Both the position numbers and the translations under genes were made by a program. Under the pieces are notes generated by a model. That model worked only from the letters and a program-made list of their open reading frames with translations. It did no database searches and was not told where the DNA came from. From Actinomycetota bacterium (GTDB lineage: Bacteria > Actinomycetota > Acidimicrobiia > Acidimicrobiales > Ilumatobacteraceae): 36,107 nt of DNA. The stretch spans positions 1 to 36,107 of the forward strand of contig CAUJET010000040.1 in assembly GCA_963169665.1 (NCBI GenBank), written 5' to 3'. The first letter of the stretch is position 1. Every line of letters begins with the position of its first letter. This document shows, in pieces, positions 23,992 to 31,200 of the stretch.

Positions 23992-24672
23992 ATGGAGCTC
24001 GTGGCCGTCTACCCCGACCCCCCGCCGCCGGAGCTCGCCCGTACCCTCGACATGGCCGGCTACAAGTGGCAGGCGGTCGGGTCCGCGGAGGACGCCGCCC
24101 GTACCGAACCGGCGTCGGGCTGGTCGGGCGCGATCGTGGCCTGCGACGCCGACCCCGAGGGCGCCTGGGCGCTGTGCCGGGCGCTGCGCAAGCGAGACAC
24201 GCCGGTCTCCCCGCTGCTCGTGCTGGTGAGCGGATCACAGCTCGCCGACCTCGAGATGCGCAACGAGTTGTTCGACGACTTCTGCCTCACGCCGTTCCAC
24301 CCGTCGGAGGTGGAGGCCCGCCTGAAGCATCTGTTCTGGCGGGGCGGCGACGGGGTGCGCCCCGACCTCGTGGAGTACAGCGGGCTCGCCCTCAACCTCG
24401 AGACCTACCAGGCCTCGATCGCCGGCAAGCCGCTCGACCTCACGTACATGGAGTACGAGCTGCTGAAGTTCCTCGCCCAGCACCCGGGCAAGGTGTTCAC
24501 CCGCGAAATGCTGCTGTCGAGGGTGTGGGGCTACGAGTACTACGGCGGGGCGCGCACGGTCGACGTCCACATCCGACGGTTGCGCGCCAAGCTCGGCGAG
24601 GAGCACGCCAACCTGATCCAAACGGTTCGCTCGGTCGGCTACCGCTTCGGTCAGAGCCGCTGGGGCGCCTGA
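23992..24672 (+). CDS. glnR: GlnR-like orphan response regulator (OmpR/PhoB winged helix)
   Basis: A 226-residue transcription factor. The N-terminal receiver-like domain (residues 1-110) lacks a complete phosphorylation pocket; only IVACDADPEGAW keeps an Asp near the usual place. This is the hallmark of GlnR-type orphan regulators. The C-terminal winged helix (about 130-222) closely matches GlnR: LDLTYMEYELLKFLAQHPGK, VFTREMLLSRVWGYEYYGG, RTVDVHIRRLRAKLGEEH and TVRSVGYRFG. ATG 23992 follows the glnA2 stop by 1 nt, so the two are co-transcribed. GlnR controls ammonium assimilation genes in actinobacteria, and candidate sites sit upstream of the nearby glnII. No histidine kinase gene is adjacent. 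Confidence 0.87.
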   Translation: MELVAVYPDPPPPELARTLDMAGYKWQAVGSAEDAARTEPASGWSGAIVACDADPEGAWALCRALRKRDTPVSPLLVLVSGSQLADLEMRNELFDDFCLTPFHPSEVEARLKHLFWRGGDGVRPDLVEYSGLALNLETYQASIAGKPLDLTYMEYELLKFLAQHPGKVFTREMLLSRVWGYEYYGGARTVDVHIRRLRAKLGEEHANLIQTVRSVGYRFGQSRWGA

Positions 24673-24700
24673 CCGCCAAGGCCGGCCGTCGGGGCCCGAG

Positions 24701-25498
24701 TCAGCGGAGCCGTTCGAGGCCCTCGGCCACGAGCGAGGCGAACAGGGCCTCGCCGTCGCGGTCGGGGTGCACGCCGTCGCGCAGGATCGAGCCGTCCTGG
24801 CTCACCACCTCGTACCAGTCGACGACGACGGTGCCGTCGCGGTCGCTCAGCTGGGCGCGCAGCGCCTCGTTGAACAGCGCCGAGTCGTCGACGTAGTCGT
24901 CGCGGTAGGCGTCGACCCACACGAGCGGGGTGTCGTCGGGCAGGACGTCGACCACGAGCGCGACGAGCGCGCCGTACTCCTCCGAGGTCGCGTACTTGCC
25001 GATGTCGTTGGTGCCGAGCGCGATCACCCACACGTCGGGATCGGCACCGTCGGCGAGCAATCGAGAGATCGCCTCGATCCCGGACTCGGGTGACTGCCCG
25101 CCACCCACGTCGATCCGGCGGCTGGTGACGCCATCGACGGTCACGTCGGTGAAGCCGTCAGCGGACAGGGTGAACTCGATCTCGTCGGCCGAGCCCTGGG
25201 TGATCGAGTCGCCGACCATCACGACCGAGGTGGCGTCGGTGGCCACGCCGAGGCCCGGGGTGCCCCCATCGTCGGCGGTCGCGCCATCGGCGCCACCGCC
25301 CTCCTCGCCGGCCGGGAGGCCACCCGTGCCCACTTCGCCGGCCGCGGCGCCCTGGTCGCGTCCGAACCCGTCGGTGGCGATCCACGTGATCGCCGTCGCG
25401 AGCACCACGACCACCGCTGCGAGCGCGCCGGCGACGGCCCAGCGGTGCGGGGGCGTGCGGGTGTCGTAGTAGCGGACGTTCGGCTCGGGGGCAGCCAT
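24701..25498 (-). CDS. Membrane-anchored SGNH/GDSL hydrolase
   Basis: A 265-residue protein. One N-terminal membrane helix (WAVAGALAAVVVVLATAITW, about residues 18-38) is followed by an acidic Gly/Ala linker and an SGNH hydrolase domain. Block I is VVMVGDSITQGS (nucleophilic Ser), block III IALGTNDIGKY, and block V DGVHPDRDGEALF (Asp and His). The Gly of block II is probably in the GGGQSPESG segment. Members are esterases, often removing or adding acetyl groups on cell-envelope glycans; the substrate here is unknown. ATG 25498 gives a normal signal-anchor. It converges on glnR and lies downstream of the GDT1-type gene on the same strand. Confidence 0.88.
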   Translation of the reverse strand: MAAPEPNVRYYDTRTPPHRWAVAGALAAVVVVLATAITWIATDGFGRDQGAAAGEVGTGGLPAGEEGGGADGATADDGGTPGLGVATDATSVVMVGDSITQGSADEIEFTLSADGFTDVTVDGVTSRRIDVGGGQSPESGIEAISRLLADGADPDVWVIALGTNDIGKYATSEEYGALVALVVDVLPDDTPLVWVDAYRDDYVDDSALFNEALRAQLSDRDGTVVVDWYEVVSQDGSILRDGVHPDRDGEALFASLVAEGLERLR

Positions 25499-25572
25499 GG
25501 GCCACCAGTGTGGTCGCACGCCGGCGGCGCACCACGTCATGCAACATCCGTCACGCCGGCCCGCCGCGTCGG

Positions 25573-25620
25573 GTTCAGGCCGTGTTCACGCCGTGATCGG
25601 GCAGCGATCAGGCCGTGATC
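25573..25620. repeat. Three near-identical 15-bp repeats between GDT1-type and SGNH genes
   Basis: GTTCAGGCCGTGTTC (25573-25587), GTTCACGCCGTGATC (25584-25598, overlapping the first by 4 nt) and GATCAGGCCGTGATC (25606-25620) differ at only two or three positions. The last is an inverted repeat (GATCA/TGATC) and overlaps the stop codon of the GDT1-type gene. They may form a hairpin cluster ending the upstream transcript or bind a regulator of the SGNH gene, whose start is 75 bp away. Confidence 0.7.
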
Positions 25621-26194
25621 AGGTGAGCGCGGTGATCGCGGTCAGCACGCCGAAGCCGATGAACACGATGCCGGCGATGCGCTGCACCAGGTGCAACGGC
25701 ACCTTGCGCACGATCCAGCTGCCCGCCGTGACGGCGAGGCCGGCGACGCTGGCGAGCGCGCACCAGGCACCGAGCGCCACCGCGACCGCAGCGTGGTAGC
25801 GAGTGGCGATGCCGGCGGTGGCGAGCTGGGTGAGGTCGCCGAACTCGGCGAGGCCGACCACCGACGCCGACGTGAGCGCGATCGTGCGGAACGACGCGGC
25901 CGCGACCCCACTCTCGATCTCGTCGTCCTCGTCGCCCCCGCGCAGCAGGATCACGCCGCCGACGAGGAACAGCACGGCGACGACGAGCTGCACCGGCTGT
26001 TCCGGCAGGCGCCGCAGCAGCGAGCCGATCGACACGGCGAGCACCACGTGGAAGACGAACGCGCCCGACACGCCGACCCACACGGCGAACGGGCGGCGAT
26101 AGCGGGTGGTGAGCACCAACGACGCGACCATCGTCTTGTCGGGCAATTCGGCGAGGAACACCGTGCCGAACGCGACGAAGAAGGCTTCGATCAT
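25619..26194 (-). CDS. GDT1/UPF0016 (TMEM165-type) cation transporter
   Basis: A 191-residue membrane protein with two homologous three-helix halves. Each half has the family signature E-x-G-D-[KR]-[TS]: ELPDKT at residues 16-21 and EFGDLT at 117-122. In both, one signature position departs from consensus (P for G, L for K/R). A charged loop GGDEDDEIES near 86-96 joins the halves. Bacterial members such as MneA export manganese, and eukaryotic ones move Mn2+/Ca2+ into the Golgi. ATG 26194 starts 16 nt after the stop of the amidohydrolase gene on the same strand, so it is likely the third gene of that transcript. No riboswitch is evident upstream. Confidence 0.92.
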   Translation of the reverse strand: MIEAFFVAFGTVFLAELPDKTMVASLVLTTRYRRPFAVWVGVSGAFVFHVVLAVSIGSLLRRLPEQPVQLVVAVLFLVGGVILLRGGDEDDEIESGVAAASFRTIALTSASVVGLAEFGDLTQLATAGIATRYHAAVAVALGAWCALASVAGLAVTAGSWIVRKVPLHLVQRIAGIVFIGFGVLTAITALT

Positions 26195-26210
26195 CGAGAG
26201 CCCACGCCGG

Positions 26211-27578
26211 TCAGGCGTCGAGCCGTTGGATGCGCGCCGCGTGACGGGCGTGGGTGCGCAGCACGTCGTCGAGCGCGGGGTGGACGACGCGGCCCTCGGC
26301 CACGACCGATCGACCGTGCACCACCGTGTGCCACGCGCCGATCGGGCCGCAACGGAGCCACGCCTCGATCGGGTCGGCGAGCGCTCCGGCGAACAGCGGT
26401 CCGTCGAGCTTCCACACGGCGAGGTCGCCAACGGCACCGGGGGCGAGCACGCCGATCTCACCCTCGCGGCCGAGGCACCCGGCGCCGCCGAGCGTGGCGC
26501 ACTCGAGCGCCATCCGCGCCGTGCCCGCATGGGCGCCGTCGCGCAGCTTGGCGAGCAACATGGCCTGGCGGGCCTCGAGCCACAGCGAGGCGCTGTCGGC
26601 CGACGACGAGCCGTCGACACCGAGGCCGACCTTCACACCCGCGGCGCGCATCGGCACGATCGGCGAGATGCCCGACGACAGGATCAGGTTGCTGCTCGGG
26701 CAGTGGGCCACGCCGATGCGGGCCGCGCCGAGACGGGCGATCTCGTCGTCGTTCGGCATCACGCAGTGGGCGACCCACACGCGGTCGTTGCACCAGCCCG
26801 TCCGCTCGAGGTACTCCATCGGCCGACAGCCGAAGGTCGCGAGCGAGAACGCGTCGTCCTCGGCGTTCTCCGCGAAGTGGGTGTGCAGGCGCACGTCGAG
26901 CCGTTCGGCGAGCTCGGCCGACTGCACCATCAGCTGCTCGGTGACGCTGAACGGGCTGCACGGTGCGAGCGCGATCCGCACCATGGCGCCGTGGCTGCGG
27001 TCGTGGTGGCGGGCGACCGCTTCCTCGCTCGCGGCGAGGATCTCGTCGTCGGACTGCACGACCGAGTCGGGCGGCAGGCCGCCGTCCTTCACCGACAGGC
27101 TCATCGACCCGCGCGTCGGGTGGAAGCGCATGCCGAGGTCGCGGGCCGCGGTGATCTCGGCCGACAACAGGTCGCCCCCGTGCTTCGGGTGGAGGTACAG
27201 GTGGTCGGTGGAGGTCGTGCACCCGCTGAGCGCCAGCTCGGCGAGACCGACGAACGCCGAGGCGTGGACGGCCTCCTCGTCGATGGCCTCCCACAAGGGG
27301 TACAGCGACTGCAGCCACCCGAACAACGGCTTGTCGGTCATCGGCGGGAAGGCCCGCGTGAGGTTCTGGTAGATGTGGTGATGGGTGTTCACCAGGCCGG
27401 GCGTGACCAGGCAGTCGGTGGCGTCGATCACGCGATCGGCCGCCGGCTCGGGATCGGTGCTCGACCCGACGGCCTCGATCAGCCCGTCGGTGATCGCGAT
27501 CCAGCCGCCGGCGAGCTCGCGGCGTTGCGCGTCGAGCGTCGCCACGAGGCGGGCGTTGCGGACGAGGAGGTCGGTCAT
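26211..27578 (-). CDS. 8-oxoguanine deaminase-like amidohydrolase
   Basis: A 455-residue metal-dependent amidohydrolase, cog0402 type. Zinc ligands are in GLVNTHHHIYQNLTRAFPP (HxH near residue 66), RLHTHFAENAEDD, WVAHCVMPNDDE and the catalytic Asp of VGLGVDGSSSADSASLW. The THHHxYQxLTRAF and HCPSSNLILSSGI segments match bacterial 8-oxoguanine deaminases, which convert 8-oxoguanine to urate. A related purine, pterin or s-triazine substrate cannot be excluded. ATG 27578 overlaps the stop of the upstream PLP decarboxylase (ATGA), so translation is coupled. The frame stays open upstream inside the decarboxylase gene, but that stretch is a shadow. Confidence 0.88.
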   Translation of the reverse strand: MTDLLVRNARLVATLDAQRRELAGGWIAITDGLIEAVGSSTDPEPAADRVIDATDCLVTPGLVNTHHHIYQNLTRAFPPMTDKPLFGWLQSLYPLWEAIDEEAVHASAFVGLAELALSGCTTSTDHLYLHPKHGGDLLSAEITAARDLGMRFHPTRGSMSLSVKDGGLPPDSVVQSDDEILAASEEAVARHHDRSHGAMVRIALAPCSPFSVTEQLMVQSAELAERLDVRLHTHFAENAEDDAFSLATFGCRPMEYLERTGWCNDRVWVAHCVMPNDDEIARLGAARIGVAHCPSSNLILSSGISPIVPMRAAGVKVGLGVDGSSSADSASLWLEARQAMLLAKLRDGAHAGTARMALECATLGGAGCLGREGEIGVLAPGAVGDLAVWKLDGPLFAGALADPIEAWLRCGPIGAWHTVVHGRSVVAEGRVVHPALDDVLRTHARHAARIQRLDA

Positions 27579-28978
27579 GCCGTGGCGCCCGTCGGTGCGT
27601 CGGCGAGCGAGTCGACCAGCAGTTGGATGTCGGCGACCGTCGTGCGCGGGTTGACGACGCAGTACCGCAGCACCGTCTCGCCCGCCCAGCCCGTGGGGGT
27701 GACGAACGCGGTGCCGTCGCGCAGGAGCCGGTCGCTCCACGCCCGGTACTGGCCGGCGTCCCACCCGACGCGACGGAACAGCACGACGCTGAGCTCGGGC
27801 TCCATGATCAGCTCGAGGTGCGGGGCGGCCCGGACGAGCTCGGCGCCGGCGTGGGCCACCTGCAGGGTGACCTCGACGGCGTCGCGATAGGCGTCGGTGC
27901 CGTAGGTGGCGAGGCTGAACCAGAAGGGCAGGCCGCGGGCCCGGCGCGACAGGTGGTGCGCGAAGTCGCTCGGGTTCCAGTCCTCGTCCGCATGGTCGTC
28001 GGCGTGCAGCACGTCGAGATACTCGGCGTGCTGGGTGTGCGCACGGCGCGCCTCGAACGGGTGGCGGTAGACGAGCGCGCAGCAGTCGAACGGCGCGAAC
28101 AGCCACTTGTGCGGATCGACGATGAAGCTGTCGGCCCGCTCGATGCCGTCGTACAGGTGGCGCACGCTCGGCGCCGCGAGCCCGGCGCCGCCGTAGGCGC
28201 CGTCGACGTGCATCCAGAGTCCGTGCTGCTCGCACACGTCGGCCACGCCGGCGAGGTCGTCGATCACGCCGGCGTTGGTGGTGCCGCTCGTGGCGACCAC
28301 CACGAACAGGCGCTCGCGGTCCTCCGCGGACAGTGCGTCGATGGTGGCCTCGAGCGCGGCGCGGGTCATCCGACCCCGCTCGTCCGCTGGTGCCTCCACC
28401 ACGTCGGCGTCCATCGCCCGGCCGGCGGCGACGATCGACGAGTGGGCGTTGGAGGAGCCGATGATCAGCCCGCGCACCCGGTCGAAGCGACCCTCCGCCC
28501 GCGTGCGCCACCGCCACCGCGCTGCGATGAGCGCGGACAGGTTGCCGCCGGTGCCGCCGCTCACGAACACACCGCCCGACGAGGGCGGCAGCCCGGCCAG
28601 GTCGCAGATGTACCGGAGCGCCTCGTTCTCGGCGAACACGGCGCCGGCGCCCTCGAGCCACGACCCGGCGTAGATGCTCGACGCGCCGACGACGAGATCG
28701 AACAGCATCGACGCCTCGGTGGGCGCGGCCGGGACGAAGCTCAGGAACCGCGGGTGGTCGACGCTGATGCACGCCGGGGCGAGGACGTCACCGAACACGC
28801 GGAGCGCTTCGAGTCCCCCGATGCCGTTCGGGGTGACCGTGCGACCCGCCATGGCGGCGAGGTCAGATGCCGGTCGGCCGGCGTCGAGAGGCGGCGGGTC
28901 GAGCCGCATCCGTTCGACGGAGTAGCGCAGCACCGCCTGGGTGAGCACCTCCATCGAGGCATCGTGCTGGTGCATCAT
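27575..28978 (-). CDS. PLP-dependent group II amino-acid decarboxylase
   Basis: A 467-residue decarboxylase of the aromatic-L-amino-acid/glutamate decarboxylase group. The PLP lysine K291 lies in SFIVDPHKWLFAPFDCC, the ring-stacking His H179 in SSNAHSSIVAAGRA, and the cofactor Asp D259 in LWMHVDGAYGGAG. VSGGTGGNLSALIAAR binds phosphate. The N-terminal HPRFLSFVPAAPTEASMLFD is typical of tyrosine/tryptophan/diaminobutyrate-type enzymes; the substrate is not assignable. The start is ATG 28978 (or 28975). The stop overlaps the start of the 8-oxoguanine deaminase-like gene by 4 nt, an unusual pairing. GDT1 and SGNH genes follow downstream. Confidence 0.92.
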   Translation of the reverse strand: MMHQHDASMEVLTQAVLRYSVERMRLDPPPLDAGRPASDLAAMAGRTVTPNGIGGLEALRVFGDVLAPACISVDHPRFLSFVPAAPTEASMLFDLVVGASSIYAGSWLEGAGAVFAENEALRYICDLAGLPPSSGGVFVSGGTGGNLSALIAARWRWRTRAEGRFDRVRGLIIGSSNAHSSIVAAGRAMDADVVEAPADERGRMTRAALEATIDALSAEDRERLFVVVATSGTTNAGVIDDLAGVADVCEQHGLWMHVDGAYGGAGLAAPSVRHLYDGIERADSFIVDPHKWLFAPFDCCALVYRHPFEARRAHTQHAEYLDVLHADDHADEDWNPSDFAHHLSRRARGLPFWFSLATYGTDAYRDAVEVTLQVAHAGAELVRAAPHLELIMEPELSVVLFRRVGWDAGQYRAWSDRLLRDGTAFVTPTGWAGETVLRYCVVNPRTTVADIQLLVDSLADAPTGATA

Positions 28979-29028
28979 GAGGAAATCACGAGGGCGTCAT
29001 GTGGAGGCCATGGGGGTGGTGACCGCGC

Positions 29029-29184
29029 TCAGACGTTCAGGTCGAGCAGCTCGCTGCCTTCGCCACGCACCTCGGCGTCCTTGTTGAGCACGCCGCCGAG
29101 GACGGCGGCGAGCACGGCACCGCTCATGCACACCACGATGGGGAGCACGACGAGGACGACGAGGATGGCGATGGCACCTGGCAC
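29029..29184 (-). CDS. 51-residue single-pass membrane protein
   Basis: A short gene that length filters miss. GTG 29184 opens a 51-residue protein: a hydrophobic helix from about residue 5 to 33 (AIAILVVLVVLPIVVC, then MSGAVLAAVLGGVL) followed by NKDAEVRGEGSELLDLNV, a charged cytoplasmic tail. The start lies 7 nt after a -10-like TAGCAT (minus strand, 29192-29197), consistent with a leaderless message. The Ile/Val/Leu helix with 'MSGAV..A.LG..L..D' and acidic tail resembles small membrane proteins I associate with many actinobacteria, of unknown function. It sits 50 bp before the decarboxylase start and after RidA, all on the minus strand. Confidence 0.72.
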   Translation of the reverse strand: MPGAIAILVVLVVLPIVVCMSGAVLAAVLGGVLNKDAEVRGEGSELLDLNV

Positions 29185-29249
29185 GGGACCGATGCTATCT
29201 CAGCCGAGCCGGTCGGCCCAGGCCTCGGCCAGGCCGGACAGCCCAGGCC

Positions 29250-29600
29250 TCAGAGGGGCTTGTACGCCCATGCCTCGATCTCGACCGCGCCACCGAAGGG
29301 CAGCGAGGCGACACCGATGGTGCTGCGCGCCGGGCGGGCGTTGCCGAAACCGGCGACGTACGCCTCGTTGAACGTGGCGAAGGTGTCCATGTCGGTGAGG
29401 AAGCACAGCGTCTTCACGATGTCGGCGAGGGTGGCGCCGGCCGTGGCCAGCTGGGCCTTCAGGTTCTCGACGGCCTGGGTGGTCTGGGCGGACACGCCAC
29501 CCGGCACGAGCGCACCGTCGGCGATGCCCAGCTGACCGCTGACGATGATCCAGTCGCCGGCGCGGACGACAGGGGTGTACGGACCGAGTGGTTTCGACAT
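29250..29600 (-). CDS. RidA/YjgF family protein
   Basis: A 116-residue trimeric RidA-fold enzyme, hydrolysing reactive enamine/imine intermediates made by PLP enzymes. Visible features are LGPYTPVVRAGDWIIVSGQL, TTQAVENLKAQLATAGATLA, DIVKTLCFLTDMDTFATFNE and the substrate-binding Arg in ARPARSTIGVASLPFGG, with an EIEAWA end. ATG 29600 lies 7 nt after TATATT (minus strand, 29608-29613), the best -10 match in the window, without RBS. Its location near a PLP decarboxylase (350 bp downstream, same strand) fits a role in clearing PLP by-products, though linkage is only positional. Confidence 0.93.
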   Translation of the reverse strand: MSKPLGPYTPVVRAGDWIIVSGQLGIADGALVPGGVSAQTTQAVENLKAQLATAGATLADIVKTLCFLTDMDTFATFNEAYVAGFGNARPARSTIGVASLPFGGAVEIEAWAYKPL

Positions 29601-29689
29601 GGCAGGGAATATAGGGCGTGACGCTCGCCCTGCCCGAGGAGTCCGGGCGATCCCGTGGTGACGGGGTCCGACCCCTAACCTGAGCGGTG

Positions 29690-30700
29690 ATGCGAACCCC
29701 CCGCCGCGCCGCCTCGTCCGCCCTGTCCAGCCGATCGGCACACGAACCCGATCAGCTCGCGCCGATCGGCCCGATTGCACCGCGATCGCGGCGACAGTTC
29801 CTCGCTCTCGGCGGCTCGGTCGTGCTCGGCGGTCTGGTGGCGGCCTGCGGCGGCGACTCGGAGGAGCCCGGCTCCGGCGGCTCGAGCGGCACGGATTCGA
29901 CCGCATCGGCCACCGACGGCCAGGGGTCGGTCGGCGCGGGGACGGCTGACGGGTTCACCGTCGTCCAGCGCTACCCGTCGGGCCAGCGGCTCACCCCGGG
30001 CGAGGTGCGCCTGGCGATCTCGATCGCGAGCTCGAACGGGTCGCTGCTCACCGACGGGCCCGCCGTCCTCACCGGTGTCATCCGCAACGAGCAGGGTCAG
30101 ACGATCGACACGATCGAGGCACCCCGTCGCGGCGCCGGACTCGACGTGCCCTACTGGAGCATCACGACGACGATCCCCGAGCGGGGTCTCTACGAGTTGG
30201 CGCTCGACGGTGCCACCGGCGATCCGACCCCGTTCCTGATCTTCGACTCGGCGGAGGTGTCGATCCCGACGGTCGGCACGACGCTGCCCCCGTTCGACAC
30301 GCCCACCACCGACGACGCCCGCGGCGTCGACCCGGTGTGCACCCGCCTCGACGGGCCCTGCCCGTTCCACGACGTCACCCTCACCGAGGCGCTCGCCGCT
30401 GGCAAGCCGGTCGTGTACATCATCGGGACGCCGGCCCACTGCGCGACGGCCACGTGCGGCCCCGGCCTCGACTTCCTGATGGCGGCCGCCGAGCAGTACG
30501 GCGACGTCGCCACGTTCGTGCACGCCGAGGTCTATGCCGACCCCGAGGCCACCGAGGTGGCACCGGCGGTCACCGAGTACACCCTCGACTACGAGCCGGT
30601 CGTGTGGATCACCGACGCCGAGGGCACCGTCGTGCGCCGGATCGACATCGTGTGGGACGCCGACGAACTCGGCGAGATGCTCGCCGCATCGCTCGGCTGA
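29690..30700 (+). CDS. Tat-exported thioredoxin-fold lipoprotein
   Basis: A 336-residue exported protein. A Tat signal (SRRQFLALGGSVVLGGLVAA) with lipobox VAAC lies within about the first 55 residues, then a Gly/Ser/Thr linker. An Ig-like domain (about 88-200; RLTPGEVRLAISIASSNGSL, GLYELALDGATGD) precedes a thioredoxin-like domain (KPVVYIIGTPAHCATATCGP). The Cys pair C251/C256 is spaced CxxxxC instead of the redox-active CxxC. EPVVWITDAEGTVVRRID near the end is typical of TlpA/peroxiredoxin-like folds. The start is ATG 29690 (or GTG 29687), 8 or 5 nt after TAACCT (29676-29681). A redox or metallochaperone role is possible; none is demonstrated. Confidence 0.85.
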   Translation: MRTPRRAASSALSSRSAHEPDQLAPIGPIAPRSRRQFLALGGSVVLGGLVAACGGDSEEPGSGGSSGTDSTASATDGQGSVGAGTADGFTVVQRYPSGQRLTPGEVRLAISIASSNGSLLTDGPAVLTGVIRNEQGQTIDTIEAPRRGAGLDVPYWSITTTIPERGLYELALDGATGDPTPFLIFDSAEVSIPTVGTTLPPFDTPTTDDARGVDPVCTRLDGPCPFHDVTLTEALAAGKPVVYIIGTPAHCATATCGPGLDFLMAAAEQYGDVATFVHAEVYADPEATEVAPAVTEYTLDYEPVVWITDAEGTVVRRIDIVWDADELGEMLAASLG

Positions 30701-30731
30701 CCGTCGTTCGGGGTCCTGAAAACGCGAACGA

Positions 30732-30760
30732 CCCGGCCGTCGCCGTGGCGACGGACCGGG
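30732..30760. terminator. Bidirectional hairpin between the thioredoxin-like lipoprotein and HesB genes
   Basis: CCGTCGCC (30737-30744) pairs with GGCGACGG (30747-30754), and CCCGG (30732-30736) pairs with CCGGG (30756-30760) across a one-base bulge, giving 13 bp with a 2-nt loop. On the minus strand it is followed by a T-rich run (TCGTTCGCGTTTTC), so it can terminate hesB; it also follows the plus-strand lipoprotein stop by 31 nt. Confidence 0.75.
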
Positions 30761-30788
30761 CCGGTCCGAGATCGGGGAGTGCGCCGGC

Positions 30789-31121
30789 TCAGCTGAAGCT
30801 GGAGCCGCACCCGCAGGTGCGCGTGGCGTTCGGGTTCGTGATCGAGAACCCGGCCTGGTTCAGGCCGTCCTTGTAGTCGAGCGTGGCGCCCTCGAGGAGC
30901 TGCTTGGAGGCCTGGTCGACGACCACGGCCACCTTCGCCTCGTCCGGGCCGAACAGGGCCTTCTCGTCGTCGGCGGCGAAGTCGCCGTCGAAGAACATCT
31001 CGTACGAGAAGCCGCTGCAGCCACCGGGGCGGACCGCGACGCGCAGCGCCAGATCGGTGGCGCCCTCGGCCTCGAGGAGTTCCTTGACCTTGGATGCGGC
31101 GGTGTCGGTGAGGGTGATCAC
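30789..31121 (-). CDS. erpA: A-type Fe-S cluster carrier (HesB/IscA/ErpA family)
   Basis: A 110-residue carrier that receives and delivers Fe-S clusters to target enzymes. The three conserved cysteines are C35 in RPGGCSGFSY and C103/C105 in the C-terminal TCGCGSSFS. LTDTAASKVKELL and the FxGDFAADDEKALFG loop are family-like. The start GTG 31121 has AGGAG 9 nt upstream. A -10-like TACACT is at 31169-31174 (minus strand). It is divergent from the mrp gene, with 79 bp between starts, joining two Fe-S biogenesis factors. The symbol erpA is by similarity of the Cys spacing; sufA/iscA cannot be excluded. Confidence 0.92.
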   Translation of the reverse strand: MITLTDTAASKVKELLEAEGATDLALRVAVRPGGCSGFSYEMFFDGDFAADDEKALFGPDEAKVAVVVDQASKQLLEGATLDYKDGLNQAGFSITNPNATRTCGCGSSFS

Positions 31122-31168
31122 GGTGGGGTTCTCCTATGAGTCGGGCTGAACCAGTGGTACGGACGGGA

Positions 31169-31194
31169 AGTGTAACCCCAGGCCCCCGTAGAAT
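31169..31194. promoter_or_regulatory. Divergent -10 elements for hesB/erpA and mrp
   Basis: Minus-strand TACACT (31169-31174) serves hesB with a leader of about 40 nt. Plus-strand TAGAAT (31189-31194) lies exactly 6 nt before GTG 31201, the spacing expected if transcription starts on the G of the start codon. The two -10 boxes are 14 bp apart, so the divergent promoters must overlap and may share one regulator. Confidence 0.55.
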
Positions 31195-31200
31195 CATTCC

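Noticed and set aside
27579..28772. An upstream extension of the deaminase frame giving an apparent 853-residue protein.
   Set aside because: It lies inside the well-supported PLP decarboxylase in another frame and is Arg-rich shadow sequence; the ATGA overlap at 27575-27578 fixes the start.
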